NCBI GenBank assembly: GCA_016201285.1 | Contig: JACQDE010000087.1 | Coordinates: 1 to 64,000 of the forward strand | Source of the DNA: Acidobacteriota bacterium | GTDB taxonomy: Bacteria; Acidobacteriota; Terriglobia; Acidiferrales; UBA7541 | DNA: 64,000 nucleotides | Reading direction: 5' to 3' | Shown here: one piece after another, positions 10,552-20,342 of the stretch | Numbering within the stretch: the stretch's first letter is position 1 | Layout of the letters: each line of letters opens with the position of its first letter | Notes under the pieces: model-generated | Told to the model about the DNA's origin: nothing | The model's input: only the letters and a program-made list of their open reading frames with translations | The model's database searches: none | Translations under genes and position numbers: made by a program

Positions 10552-13125
10552 ATGTCAGCGGAAGCATGGGTTTGGTTTGTGATGATTGCGAGCGCAGGCT
10601 CGCTGTTGATGGCCGCGCTCTTCACGCGCCAGGTGCTGGCCGGCGCGGTCACTGGGCTGGTTGATGCCCGGGTGTTCGGAAGCCGCATCGCAAAGATTTC
10701 CACGGTGGCAGTTCTCGGCCTGCTGGGCGCAACCCCCGCTCTGGCTGGGCCAACCGGCGGCGGCGAGGCCAGCCTGAAGCTCCCGGACCTCTCCCAAGTC
10801 GAGTTCCTCGGGGTGGATGGTCACCGGCTGTTGATGTTCGGAATTCTGTTCTGCGCCTTCGGCCTCGGGTTTGGAATGATGATTTACACGCGGCTGAAAA
10901 ACCTGCCCGTGCATCGCGCGATGCGAGAAGTTTCCGAACTGATCTACGAGACCTGCAAGACCTACCTGATCACCCAGGGCAAATTCCTCCTCCTGCTTGA
11001 GATCTTCATCGCCATCATCATCATTCTCTATTTCGGCGTGCTGCTGAAGTTCGAGGCCATCCGGGTGGCCATCATTCTGCTTTTCAGCCTGGTGGGAATC
11101 GGCGGGAGTTACGGTGTGGCCTGGTTTGGGATCCGCGTGAATACCTTTGCCAACTCGCGGACCGCGTTCGCCGGGCTTCGCGGCAAGCCGTATCCGATCC
11201 ATCACATTCCACTGGAAGCCGGGATGAGTATCGGCATGATGCTGATCAGCGTCGAGCTGTTGATGATGCTGTTCATCCTGCTGTTCATTCCCGGCGACTA
11301 CGCCGGACCGTGCTTTATCGGCTTCGCCATCGGCGAATCGCTGGGCGCGGCGGCGTTGCGCATCGCCGGCGGTATCTTTACGAAGATTGCGGACATCGGC
11401 TCCGACTTGATGAAGATCGTGTTCAAGATTAAGGAAGACGACGCGCGCAACCCCGGCGTGATTGCCGACTGCACAGGCGACAATGCGGGCGATTCGGTGG
11501 GTCCAAGCGCAGACGGTTTTGAAACCTACGGCGTCACCGGCGTGGCGCTGATCACGTTTATCCTGCTCGGTGTGAAGAACCCGACAGTCCAGGTGCAATT
11601 GCTCGTGTGGATTTTCGTGATGCGCATCGTGATGCTCGTAGCCAGCGCTGCCGCCTATTTCATCAACGGCGGCATCACCAAAGCCAAGTACGAAAATACC
11701 GATCACATGAACTTTGAGGCGCCTTTGACGTCGCTGGTCTGGATCACCTCCTTCGTTTCCGTCGCGCTGACCTATGTAATTTCGGCGCTGGTCATTCCCA
11801 GCCTCGGCGGCGACACGACGCAGTGGTGGAAACTGGCGACAATCATCTCCTGCGGCACGCTCGCCGGCGCCATCATCCCGGAACTGGTGAAGGTGTTCAC
11901 GTCCACCGAGTCGCGCCACGTGAAGGAAGTGGTCACCTCCGCGGAGGAAGGCGGCGCGTCGCTGGGCATCCTTTCGGGGTTCGTAGCGGGGAATTTTTCG
12001 GCTTATTACCTGGGCCTGACGATGGTTGTGCTGATGGGCATCAGTTACTTCATGGCTCTGATGGGGATTGGGAACCTGATGATTGCCGCGCCGGTGTTTG
12101 CCTTCGGCCTGGTGGCGTTCGGGTTCCTCGGCATGGGTCCGGTCACGATTGCAGTGGACTCCTACGGCCCGGTGACGGACAACGCGCAGTCGGTCTATGA
12201 ACTCTCGCTGATCGAGCAGATCCCGAACATCCAGCAGGAGATCAAAAAAGATTTTGATATGGACGTGAACTTTGGCCGCGCGAAGGATTTACTTGAAGCC
12301 AATGACGGCGCGGGCAACACCTTCAAGGCCACCGCCAAGCCGGTGCTCATCGGCACGGCGGTGGTGGGCGCCACGACCATGACCTTTTCCATCATCATGG
12401 CGCTGACGAACGGGCTGACCGAAAACGTGGATAAACTCTCGCTGCTGCACGCGCCCTTCGTGCTCGGCTTCATCACCGGCGGCGCGATGATCTACTGGTT
12501 CACCGGCGCGTCCACCCAGGCCGTGACCACCGGCGCTTACCGCGCGGTAGAGTTCATCAAGGCCAACATCAAACTCGAAGGCGTGGAGAAGGCTTCGGTC
12601 GCCGACAGCAAGAAAGTAGTCGAAATCTGCACGCAGTATGCGCAAAAGGGCATGCTGAACATTTTCGTGGCGGTGTTTTTCGCCACGCTCGCTTTTTCCT
12701 TTCTGGAGCCCTTCTTCTTCATCGGCTACCTGATCTCAATTGCCACCTTCGGACTCTATCAGGCGATCTTCATGGCCAACGCGGGCGCCGCGTGGGACAA
12801 CGCCAAGAAAATCGTGGAGGTCCAGCTCAAACAGAAAGGCACCGACCTCCACGCGGCCACGGTGGTGGGCGACACAGTAGGCGATCCTTTCAAGGACACT
12901 TCGTCCGTGGCGCTGAATCCGGTGATCAAGTTCACCACCCTCTTCGGCCTGCTGGCGGTGGAGCTGGCGGTCAAGCTGACCTCGGAAGCCGGCAGTGGGC
13001 TGACGCATTCGCTGGCGGCCGTGTTTTTCGCGGTATCGTTTTGTTTCGTGTACCGCTCGTTCTACAGTATGCGTATTCCCGTGGTTGAGGAAACGACGGC
13101 AAGAGGGCGCGCGCACGGAGACTGA
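10552..13125 (+). CDS. hppA: membrane-bound ion-translocating pyrophosphatase (divergent subfamily)
   Basis: This 857-residue polytopic protein couples PPi hydrolysis to cation pumping across the inner membrane. The substrate-binding Asp motif is present as DCTGDNAGD, then SVGPSADGFETYG in place of the common MAADLFESY-type sequence. A second Asp cluster, DTVGDPFKDT, lies near the C-terminus. The position that sets potassium dependence reads GNTFKAT, with Lys592 (numbered from 10552); Lys here predicts K+-independence. The ATG at 10552 follows GGAGG at 10543-10547; an in-frame GTG at 10492 lacks a binding site. The protein is longer than the usual 670-800 residues. Pumped ion (H+, Na+ or both) is not decided by what I can see. 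Confidence 0.95.
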   Translation: MSAEAWVWFVMIASAGSLLMAALFTRQVLAGAVTGLVDARVFGSRIAKISTVAVLGLLGATPALAGPTGGGEASLKLPDLSQVEFLGVDGHRLLMFGILFCAFGLGFGMMIYTRLKNLPVHRAMREVSELIYETCKTYLITQGKFLLLLEIFIAIIIILYFGVLLKFEAIRVAIILLFSLVGIGGSYGVAWFGIRVNTFANSRTAFAGLRGKPYPIHHIPLEAGMSIGMMLISVELLMMLFILLFIPGDYAGPCFIGFAIGESLGAAALRIAGGIFTKIADIGSDLMKIVFKIKEDDARNPGVIADCTGDNAGDSVGPSADGFETYGVTGVALITFILLGVKNPTVQVQLLVWIFVMRIVMLVASAAAYFINGGITKAKYENTDHMNFEAPLTSLVWITSFVSVALTYVISALVIPSLGGDTTQWWKLATIISCGTLAGAIIPELVKVFTSTESRHVKEVVTSAEEGGASLGILSGFVAGNFSAYYLGLTMVVLMGISYFMALMGIGNLMIAAPVFAFGLVAFGFLGMGPVTIAVDSYGPVTDNAQSVYELSLIEQIPNIQQEIKKDFDMDVNFGRAKDLLEANDGAGNTFKATAKPVLIGTAVVGATTMTFSIIMALTNGLTENVDKLSLLHAPFVLGFITGGAMIYWFTGASTQAVTTGAYRAVEFIKANIKLEGVEKASVADSKKVVEICTQYAQKGMLNIFVAVFFATLAFSFLEPFFFIGYLISIATFGLYQAIFMANAGAAWDNAKKIVEVQLKQKGTDLHAATVVGDTVGDPFKDTSSVALNPVIKFTTLFGLLAVELAVKLTSEAGSGLTHSLAAVFFAVSFCFVYRSFYSMRIPVVEETTARGRAHGD

Positions 13126-13200
13126 CGGCACGACCACACGGGGGATTGTGCCGCTGTTTCTGTAAACAAGCGGTCAGCGTTCGGCGATCAAGAGAAATGG

Positions 13201-13230
13201 AAACGGGGCGGGAGAACTCCCGCCCCGTTT
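13201..13230. terminator. bidirectional terminator between hppA and the BNR-repeat gene
   Basis: AAACGGGGCGGGAG (13201-13214) and CTCCCGCCCCGTTT (13217-13230) form a near-perfect stem flanked by A and T residues on both sides. It sits between two convergent genes, so it can serve either strand. Confidence 0.8.
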
Positions 13231-13303
13231 CTGTTGGTAGAGACAGACCGATGTGTCTGCCCCCAGACGGTCGGCCACTCCCGAAACTTCGGGAGGGCCG
13301 CTC

Positions 13304-16300
13304 CTACTTCTTCTCGCCCTTCTTGCGCCATTCCTCGAGGGTCATCAGTTTCAGGGGTTCGAGCTTCTTCTTTTCCAATACGGAATTAACGCCCGCCAGC
13401 TCGCTGCTGGTGACGCCGTCGAACTGAGAGGAAGCGCCCTGGAGGTCTTTCTCGAGCACGGTCATGCGCTCGAGCTGCGACTGCGTGGGGCGTCCTTCGT
13501 AGCCATTGACCATGCCGTAGAGCGAGAGGATTTTCTCGCGGAGGCGGATTTCGCCGCTGATGCCGCCGCCTTCGTGAGTGCTGACCAGAGTTTTCCGCAA
13601 CTTCTCGAGGTTGGCGACGAAAGTCTCGAGGCGCGCCTTGAGGGGGTCGCCCTTGGGGAGTTGTCCGGCGCGGGCGTTGGCTTTGTCGCGCAAATCCACC
13701 AGCGATTCGGCAACGAAGGTGAGCCGCTCGATCATCTGGTAGAGCTTGAGCGCCGTCTGCCGCGCAAGGGTGCGGTCCTCGGCGGTATGCTTCGAGCGGG
13801 GGTCGGCGACGAGCTTGACCTGCGTGGTGTAGGTATCCTTCCCTTTCGTCATCCTGACCGTGTAGGTCCCTTCCGGGATGAGCGGGCCGATGAGCGAGAA
13901 CAGATCCCCGCCGAGCTCGGTGGCGGGCGGGGCCTTGGGCGGCTTCAGGCGCATCGGCCAGTCGAAGCGGTTCAGCCCGCGGCGACGGTTGCCCGGCGCG
14001 GAGTACATCACCGCGCCCTTCGCATCGAGGATGTCAATGCGCAGGTCGCCGAACATGTGCCGCTTCTTCAGGTAGTAGTTGAGCGAGGCGTCGCCCTCGG
14101 GCGAATAGGCGGTGTACTCGGCGTCGCCGTCGAAGCGCTGCTCGCCGGCGGGGATGCGGAGCACCGAGGGCTGGCCTTCAAGGAAGGCGACCTCGGATTC
14201 AATCACCGCCGGGGTGAGCTTGCGCAGCGGCGTGACATCGTCCACCACGTAGATGCCGCGGCCGTGCGTGGCGATGATCAGGTCGGCCTCGCGCGGATGA
14301 ATGGCGAGATCGCGCACCGCCACCGGCGGTAGACCACCGGTGAACTGCGCCCAGTTCGCGCCGTCGTCAAAGGAGACGAACAGCCCGAACTCGGTGCCGA
14401 GGAAGAGCAGGGTTGGATTCACCATGTCTTGCCTGATGACGTGCGCGTAGCCTTTGACATCGGCCGTGGCCAGCGACTGCCAGGTCTGGCCGAAGTCGCG
14501 CGTGCGATAAACGTAGGTCTTCATGTCGCCGAGCGTGTGGCCGTCAAAGGTGGCATAGGCAGTGCCCTCGTCAAAGTGGCCGGCCTCGACGCTGGAAACC
14601 CATGTGCTGGGCGGCAAGCCGGGGACACCCTTCACCATGTTGGTCCAGGTTTTTCCGGTGTCGCGCGTGACTTGCAGATTGCCGTCGTCAGTGCCCGCCC
14701 AAATTACGCTGGCGTTTTTCGGCGACGCGCTGATGGCGAAGATGGTGCAATGGTTTTCGGCGGTGCTGTTGTCGGTGGTGAGCCCGCCGGATTCCTCTTG
14801 CTTCAGCTTCTGCGGATCATTCGTCGTCAGGTCGGGCGAAACGCGCTCCCAGGATTCGCCGCGGTCGCGCGAGCGGAATAAATACTGCGCGCCGATATAG
14901 AGCGCGCCGGTCTGCGTGGGGCTCAAGTGGATGGGCGTGTTCCAGTTGAAACGCAGCTCGGGCTCGCCCTGCCGGGCAAAGGGATAGATGTTTTTCGTCT
15001 CGAGCGTGGAGCGACGGACGCGCTGGAGCTTACCGCCCTGCCATTCGACGTACACCAGGTCCTGGTCCTGCGGATCCACCAGGGCCCAGAAGCCGTCGCC
15101 GAAGCCGACGGTGCGCCAATGGCGGCTGGAGATGCCGCCAGTGTGCTGCGACGGGCCCATCCAGGTGCCGTTGTCTTGCAGCCCGCCATAGACGTTGTAG
15201 GGCTGATCCATGTCGTAGCTGACGTGATAGAACTGCGAAACCGGGAGTGTACCCACCAGCCGCCAGCGCGAGCCGCGGTCGTAGGAGATGTACACGCCGC
15301 CGTCGGTGCCCTCTATCAGGTGGTTCGTGTTCTTCGGGTTGATCCAGATGGCGTGATGGTCGCTGTGCACGCCGGGGCCGGTGGCGGCATCGCCGATGGA
15401 GATGCCGCTGAACGTCTTGCCGCCATCGTCGCTCACGGTGAGCATGAAGCCCGGCTTATAGACGCGGTTGAAGTCCTTGGGGTCCACAGCGAGCGTAGCG
15501 AAATAGAACGGCCGGGACTGGATGTTGCCGGAGGAATTGATCTCCGTCCAGTTTTCGCCGAGGTCGTCGGAACGGTAGAGCGCGGTTTTCTTCGCTTCAA
15601 CGACCGCGTACACAACGTTGGGCCGCGACGAAGCCACGGCGATCGCGATGCGCCCGAGGTCGCCGACAGCAATACCTTTGCGCACGGGGCGCCAGGTGGC
15701 GCCGCCGTCGGTGGACTTATAGAGGCCGCTGCCGGGACCGCCGGACGTGAATGTCCACGGCCTGCGTCGCGCCTGCCACATGCCGGCATAGAGGATTTTC
15801 GGCTCCTGGGGGTCCATGGCGATGTCCGAACAGCCGGTGTCTTCGTTGACGAACAGGACCTTCTCCCACTTCTGCCCGCCATCGGTGGTGCGGAAGACGC
15901 CGCGCTCGGCGTTCGAGTTCCACAGGTGGCCGAGCGCGCAGACGTACACCGTCTTGGAATCGCGCGGGTGCACGAGGATGCGGCTGATGTGCTCGGTGTC
16001 GACGAGGCCCAGCGCCTGCCAGTTGTCGCCGCCGTCGGTGGTTTTGTACACGCCGGTGCCGACGGAGACGCTGTTGCGCACCCAGGATTCGCCGGTGCCG
16101 ACCCATACCGTTTCCGGATTCGACGGGTCGATGGCCACCGCGCCGATGGACTGCGTCTGCTTGTCGAAGACGGGCTTGAACGTGATGCCGCCATTGGCGG
16201 ATTTCCACACGCCGCCGCTGGCCGAGCCGACGTAAATCGTGAGGCGGTCGCCGGCATAGGCGTCAATGGCGGCGATGCGCCCGCTCATCGCGGCGGGCCC

Positions 16301-16432
16301 CAGCGGGCGCGCGGAGATTCCCTCGAGCATTTCGGAAGTGATTTTCACGGACTGCGCGGCGGCCGAAAGCGTGAGCACCACAGAAGCCGCAGCCAGCCAG
16401 ACAATGGCACGAAGACGAAGATGGGAGGTCAT
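13304..16432 (-). CDS. exported BNR/VPS10-like beta-propeller protein
   Basis: This 1042-residue secreted protein has a signal peptide (hydrophobic LRAIVWLAAASVVLTLSAAAQ) followed by many BNR/sortilin-type repeats: SANGGITFKPVF, TTDGGDNWQALG, STDGGATWRPV, SDDLGENWTEI, SRDRGESWERV. The repeats fill about residues 50-700 and predict one or two beta-propellers. A C-terminal region of about 300 residues contains a beta-sandwich-like part (RRRGLNRFDWPMRL) and a helical tail. Such proteins are abundant in Acidobacteriota and are often annotated as glycosyl hydrolases, but no catalytic residues can be assigned. The ATG at 16432 was chosen because AAGGAGA lies 8 nt upstream and a signal peptide begins there; the frame stays open upstream. 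Confidence 0.88.
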   Translation of the reverse strand: MTSHLRLRAIVWLAAASVVLTLSAAAQSVKITSEMLEGISARPLGPAAMSGRIAAIDAYAGDRLTIYVGSASGGVWKSANGGITFKPVFDKQTQSIGAVAIDPSNPETVWVGTGESWVRNSVSVGTGVYKTTDGGDNWQALGLVDTEHISRILVHPRDSKTVYVCALGHLWNSNAERGVFRTTDGGQKWEKVLFVNEDTGCSDIAMDPQEPKILYAGMWQARRRPWTFTSGGPGSGLYKSTDGGATWRPVRKGIAVGDLGRIAIAVASSRPNVVYAVVEAKKTALYRSDDLGENWTEINSSGNIQSRPFYFATLAVDPKDFNRVYKPGFMLTVSDDGGKTFSGISIGDAATGPGVHSDHHAIWINPKNTNHLIEGTDGGVYISYDRGSRWRLVGTLPVSQFYHVSYDMDQPYNVYGGLQDNGTWMGPSQHTGGISSRHWRTVGFGDGFWALVDPQDQDLVYVEWQGGKLQRVRRSTLETKNIYPFARQGEPELRFNWNTPIHLSPTQTGALYIGAQYLFRSRDRGESWERVSPDLTTNDPQKLKQEESGGLTTDNSTAENHCTIFAISASPKNASVIWAGTDDGNLQVTRDTGKTWTNMVKGVPGLPPSTWVSSVEAGHFDEGTAYATFDGHTLGDMKTYVYRTRDFGQTWQSLATADVKGYAHVIRQDMVNPTLLFLGTEFGLFVSFDDGANWAQFTGGLPPVAVRDLAIHPREADLIIATHGRGIYVVDDVTPLRKLTPAVIESEVAFLEGQPSVLRIPAGEQRFDGDAEYTAYSPEGDASLNYYLKKRHMFGDLRIDILDAKGAVMYSAPGNRRRGLNRFDWPMRLKPPKAPPATELGGDLFSLIGPLIPEGTYTVRMTKGKDTYTTQVKLVADPRSKHTAEDRTLARQTALKLYQMIERLTFVAESLVDLRDKANARAGQLPKGDPLKARLETFVANLEKLRKTLVSTHEGGGISGEIRLREKILSLYGMVNGYEGRPTQSQLERMTVLEKDLQGASSQFDGVTSSELAGVNSVLEKKKLEPLKLMTLEEWRKKGEKK

Positions 16433-16607
16433 CGCAGAGGTCTCCTTACGATGGATTGTGCGGGCGCCTTTTCCTGAGCCGCTTGTGGAAAAACGCACCG
16501 ACAGAAGGCAGTTTGCTTCAGATAGGTTGCGGCCGAATTGATTTTGGGCATCTTCGGGATGCGCGGACGGGCGGGCAGCCCGTCCCACCGCGTTTTTCAA
16601 CAAGCGG

Positions 16608-17384
16608 TTAGAAAACGGCCGGGGGGCTGGTCCCGGCGGGCTTGGGCCCGGCGGGCTTCACCTCCGGCATCTTGAAGCGTGCGTCATCGAGCGCGACATT
16701 GAGTTCGATTTTATCGATGGAAATCTTCTGCTTTTGCGGGCTGCCTTTCCTGCCGAACTCCGTCACGTGCGGCAAGATCAGGCCTTGCACTTCCTTGTAG
16801 TCGCCGAGGGAGGTTTCGATTTCCAACTCGTTGCCACGCACCATGCGCCTAGCGGTCATGCGGATTTCAAGCCAGGAATCGGCCTCCAGAAAAATAAAGC
16901 TGACGTCGCCTTCCTTCCGGGTGAGCTTGAGTTTGTAACACTCGGTGCCCTCGACAGTTTCCTTGCCCATCAACTCCACCTGGTGGCCCTTCGCTTTGTA
17001 TTCCATCAGCGGCCCTTCGAGATCGGCCTGCTCCCGGACCTCCTTGAGATCGTCCGCCGAAAGCGGCTCGGGATCCTCCTTGCCCATAAAGGGCATGATC
17101 TGCCAACCCATGGCGCCGTCGTAGGCCTGCACGGCGGTCATCCCCTGGAAGGTGAACTCCATGCGCAACTGCATGGGCCGCTTGACTTCAATCGTGATGG
17201 GCGCTTCCAGCCCCTGTCCGAGCGTCATCCGGCCCGACAAGCGCATGGACCTTACAGCCTTGAGTTTGTCCGGCCCACCGTGGGCCTGAATGTTCTTGGA
17301 AATCACTTCGTCCACGGTCTGCGCCGCGGCCGGCATACACAACAGCAAAACCCCCACCAGAAAGGTCAGCATCGTTCTGCGCAT
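16608..17384 (-). CDS. exported LolA-like outer-membrane lipoprotein-sorting family protein
   Basis: A 258-residue protein with a clear signal peptide (MRRTMLTFLVGVLLLCMPAAA, cleaved before QTVDEV). The mature part begins VDEVISKNIQAHGGPDKLKAV, a pattern shared by many exported proteins with a LolA/LolB-like open beta-barrel fold, and continues with alternating beta strands (YKLKLTRKEGDVSFIFLE). The C-terminal tail is Pro/Ala-rich. A carrier for hydrophobic ligands is plausible from the fold; the ligand is unknown. The ATG at 17384 has CAGGAGAAC upstream and starts the signal peptide, so the longer frame to 17423 is rejected. It ends about 175 nt before the BNR gene on the same strand. Confidence 0.78.
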   Translation of the reverse strand: MRRTMLTFLVGVLLLCMPAAAQTVDEVISKNIQAHGGPDKLKAVRSMRLSGRMTLGQGLEAPITIEVKRPMQLRMEFTFQGMTAVQAYDGAMGWQIMPFMGKEDPEPLSADDLKEVREQADLEGPLMEYKAKGHQVELMGKETVEGTECYKLKLTRKEGDVSFIFLEADSWLEIRMTARRMVRGNELEIETSLGDYKEVQGLILPHVTEFGRKGSPQKQKISIDKIELNVALDDARFKMPEVKPAGPKPAGTSPPAVF

Positions 17385-17543
17385 CGATTGTTCTCCTGGA
17401 AAGCTCGGTGAATCGGCAGCCACACCCCACCGGCAATATATGTTTACGTTCGGAAAGTGTCAAATGTTGCAGGGCGATGCACGAATTGTTGATTGACCCT
17501 CCCCTGGCCTATCCTCTAGGATTTGCGCCGGACACCTGAGCAA

Positions 17544-18890
17544 ATGACCACCGCAAGCGCCTCGACCCCGAGCGCAGTTCCCCACGCCAGCGAAAGTACC
17601 CGATTCAAGAAGCTGAAACTCGGCGGATTTGTGGCCGTGCTGTACGCCTACTGCGCGGCCGGGCCGTTCGGCTTCGAAGAAATGATCTCCACGTCGGGGC
17701 CGGGGATGTCGCTCATCTTCCTGCTGGCGGCGCCGTGGCTGTTCAGCCTGCCGATGTCGCTGGCGACATCCGAAATGGCCACGGCGATGCCGGTCGAAGG
17801 CGGCTTCTACCGCTGGACGCGCGCGGCATTCGGCGACTTTTGGGGCTTCCAGTGCGGCTGGTGGAACTGGACGGGCACGTTTCTGATGAACGGTGCGTAC
17901 GCGGTTGTGCTCGCCGATTACACTTCTCAACTCTTCCCTTCCCTCAATGGCGGCTGGCGGCACTGGCTGACGGCGCTGTTTTTTCTGGCCGTGGTCGCAT
18001 GGGTGAACATTCGCGGAATTCAGGTGGTCGGCGGAGTCACCGTGGCGCTGCTGCTCACAGTGCTTGTGCCGGTGGCGGTGTTCACGCTGCTGGGATTTGT
18101 GAAGATGCAGGTGAACCCATTCGTGCCGCTCACGCCGCCGGGCAAGCCGTGGCGCGAAGTGTACGGCGTGGGGCTGGCGCTGGCGTTGTGGCTCTACTCC
18201 GGCTACGAACAGCTCTCGACCATCACCGAGGAAGTCGAGAACCCGCCGCGAAATTTTCCGCTGGGTCTGGCCATCATGGTGCCGCTGGCGATGGTGACGT
18301 TTTTCCTGCCGATTGCCGCGGGCATCGGCGCGGGCGCGGACTGGCAAAAGTGGACGACGGGCTACTTGGTCACTGTGGCTCGCGGCGTAGGCGGGGAGCC
18401 GCTGGCGTGGGCCATGTTCAGCGCGGCGATGATTGCGGTGTTGCTCGGACTGCAAAGCACGCTGCTCAGCTCCACGCGGCTGCCGTTCACTATGTCCGAG
18501 GACGGATACTTCCACGCGTCGTTCGCGAAGCTCGACGAACGCTACCGCACGCCGGTGCAGGCCATTGTGCTGACGTCGGCCATCTGCGCGGGGCTGGCGG
18601 TCTTCAGCCTGCCGAAGTTGATTGCGACGTACATGTGGCTGCGCGTGGCCACGTCGGTGCTCACGCTGCTTTCCGTTTGGCGGCTGCGGCGGACGCGCCC
18701 GGAGATGCCGCGCGGGTTCCGCATCCCCGGCGGCGAAGTAGGTGTAGCCGCGGTAGTGATTGTGCCGTCGCTACTGTTCGCGTGGTTGCTGATCAATAGC
18801 GACACGTCGGCGCTGATCTGGGGGCCGGCATCGCTGGCGCTGGGGCCGGTGGCGGCGGTTTTCCTGTTGAAGAAAAAGGCGTCGGCGTAA
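17544..18890 (+). CDS. APC-superfamily amino acid permease
   Basis: This 448-residue integral membrane protein has about 12 hydrophobic helices. The first helix carries the APC signature region (KLGGFVAVLYAYCAAGPFG), and AMPVEGGFYRWTRAAFG marks TM3, typical of amino acid/polyamine permeases. It probably imports or exchanges amino acids at the inner membrane; specificity cannot be assigned. The ATG at 17544 was preferred over an in-frame TTG at 17523. The sequence from 17384 to 17544 separates it from the divergent LolA-like gene. A second, unrelated APC permease occurs at 45197. Confidence 0.9.
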   Translation: MTTASASTPSAVPHASESTRFKKLKLGGFVAVLYAYCAAGPFGFEEMISTSGPGMSLIFLLAAPWLFSLPMSLATSEMATAMPVEGGFYRWTRAAFGDFWGFQCGWWNWTGTFLMNGAYAVVLADYTSQLFPSLNGGWRHWLTALFFLAVVAWVNIRGIQVVGGVTVALLLTVLVPVAVFTLLGFVKMQVNPFVPLTPPGKPWREVYGVGLALALWLYSGYEQLSTITEEVENPPRNFPLGLAIMVPLAMVTFFLPIAAGIGAGADWQKWTTGYLVTVARGVGGEPLAWAMFSAAMIAVLLGLQSTLLSSTRLPFTMSEDGYFHASFAKLDERYRTPVQAIVLTSAICAGLAVFSLPKLIATYMWLRVATSVLTLLSVWRLRRTRPEMPRGFRIPGGEVGVAAVVIVPSLLFAWLLINSDTSALIWGPASLALGPVAAVFLLKKKASA

Positions 18891-18906
18891 AGCCGCCGCT
18901 CCATTT

Positions 18907-18928
18907 GGGCGGACACACAAGGCCGCCC
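18907..18928. terminator. weak hairpin between convergent genes
   Basis: GGGCGG (18907-18912) pairs with CCGCCC (18923-18928) around a 10-nt loop in the 49-nt gap between the permease and the DUF1501 gene. There is no T-run, so this is a weak call. Confidence 0.3.
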
Positions 18929-18939
18929 CTACAATGTAA

Positions 18940-20202
18940 TCACGCCTTCAGGACGCCGAGGAATTCCTTCGAGTTTACGGAGAAACCGGGGAACACCGTG
19001 GAGAGCGCGGCGTGGCCCATGTGGCGCGCGAGCAGTTCGCTGAGCACGGTGCGGAAGTCGGTGGTGAGCGCGAGATCGCGGCCCTCGTAGAGCTGCCCCG
19101 CGCCGAGGCCGGGCCATTTGCCGTGCACCTTCCCGCCGTTCACATCGCCGCCCATGACGAACATGCAGTTGGCGTGGCCGTGGTCTGTGCCGCGGGTGCC
19201 GTTTTCGGCGGCAGTGCGGCCGAATTCGGACATGGTGACGAGCACGATGTCTGCCATGCGGTCGCCGAGGTCGCGGTGGAACGCGGCGAGCCCTTGTCCG
19301 AGATCGCGCAGCAGGTTGGAAAGCTGGCCCTGCACGGCACCTTCATTGACGTGGTGGTCCCAGCCGCCGCTGTCGAGGAAAGCGACCTCGAGGCCGATGT
19401 TGGCCTTGATGAGCTGTGCCACCTGAAGGAGGTTCTGACCAAAGCGGCCCTGCGGATAGGTCGCGCCGTTTTCCGGCTGGTAGCGCTGCGGATTAGCCTT
19501 GCGCAGCATGTCAATCGCTTCAAACGTTTCCGTGCCGGTGCCGCGCAGCGCCTTGTCCACGGTCTGCGCATAAACGGCTTCGAAGCCGCCTTCGACCATC
19601 GGCGACGCGGCCATCATCTGGAATTGGCGCACGTCGGGCAGGGCAACCGCCGGTGCCGCGCCCTTGAGCGCGCGCGGGAGATTCGTGCCCATCGCCACGG
19701 CGCGAAACGGCGTGGCGGCCTCCACCTTCTCGGTTTGCAGCGCGCGGTTCAGCCAGCCGTCCTCGGTGCTTTTGCGGCCGGGTGTGCCGGATTCCATGTA
19801 GTCCTGCGCGTCAAAGTGCGAGCGCGTTGTATCGGGCGAGCCCGCGGCGTGCACGATGGCCAGCTGCTTCTGCTTGAAGAGTGGTTCGAGCAGCGCAAGG
19901 CTGGGATGCAGCGCGAAAAAACCGTCGAGATCGATAGCGGTTTGCTGATCGCCCCGACCAGGTCGGGGCTGCGGGATGGCGATGGTCGGGCGCAGGCGGT
20001 AGTAATCGGATTCGCCGTAGGGGATGACGGCGTTCAGGCCGTCCATCGCGCCGCGCTGGAAGAGCACGACGAGAATCTTGCGCTTCCCGCCCGCGGGCAG
20101 CGGAGATGCCAGCACCGCGCGCGTCAGGAATGACGGCATCGCGGAAAGGCCCACCATGGCGACGCCGGAGGATTTTAGAAAATAGCGGCGTGTGATGTTC
20201 AT
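18940..20202 (-). CDS. DUF1501 protein with twin-arginine signal
   Basis: This 420-residue protein starts MNITRRYFLKSSGVAMVGLSA, a twin-arginine (RRYFLK) export signal, and continues with the sulfatase-like DUF1501 core (VLFQRGAMDGLNAVIPYG, HPSLALLEPLFK, TMSEFGRTAAENGTRGTDHG). DUF1501 proteins belong to an alkaline-phosphatase/sulfatase-like fold and almost always travel with a DUF1800 gene, as here with the gene upstream on the same strand. The biochemical role is not established. It is presumed to act in the periplasm or at the cell surface after Tat export. Confidence 0.9.
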   Translation of the reverse strand: MNITRRYFLKSSGVAMVGLSAMPSFLTRAVLASPLPAGGKRKILVVLFQRGAMDGLNAVIPYGESDYYRLRPTIAIPQPRPGRGDQQTAIDLDGFFALHPSLALLEPLFKQKQLAIVHAAGSPDTTRSHFDAQDYMESGTPGRKSTEDGWLNRALQTEKVEAATPFRAVAMGTNLPRALKGAAPAVALPDVRQFQMMAASPMVEGGFEAVYAQTVDKALRGTGTETFEAIDMLRKANPQRYQPENGATYPQGRFGQNLLQVAQLIKANIGLEVAFLDSGGWDHHVNEGAVQGQLSNLLRDLGQGLAAFHRDLGDRMADIVLVTMSEFGRTAAENGTRGTDHGHANCMFVMGGDVNGGKVHGKWPGLGAGQLYEGRDLALTTDFRTVLSELLARHMGHAALSTVFPGFSVNSKEFLGVLKA

Positions 20203-20310
20203 TTTCAGCCTCCCGACAGCGGGCCACCAACCTGCGGCGGGGTAAACTCGGCGCTACGGCAGGCGCGGCCCCGAAACGTCGGGCTTCGTCCCTGCGAAGA
20301 GCCGGCGGGA

Positions 20311-20328
20311 CCCTTCGGCTTCGCTCAG
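20311..20328. repeat. dispersed short repeat, copy 1
   Basis: CCCTTCGGCTTCGCTCAG matches the reverse complement of the element at 22595-22616. It lies in the gap between the DUF1800 and DUF1501 genes. Confidence 0.55.
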
Positions 20329-20342
20329 TGCATACGCCGGCG

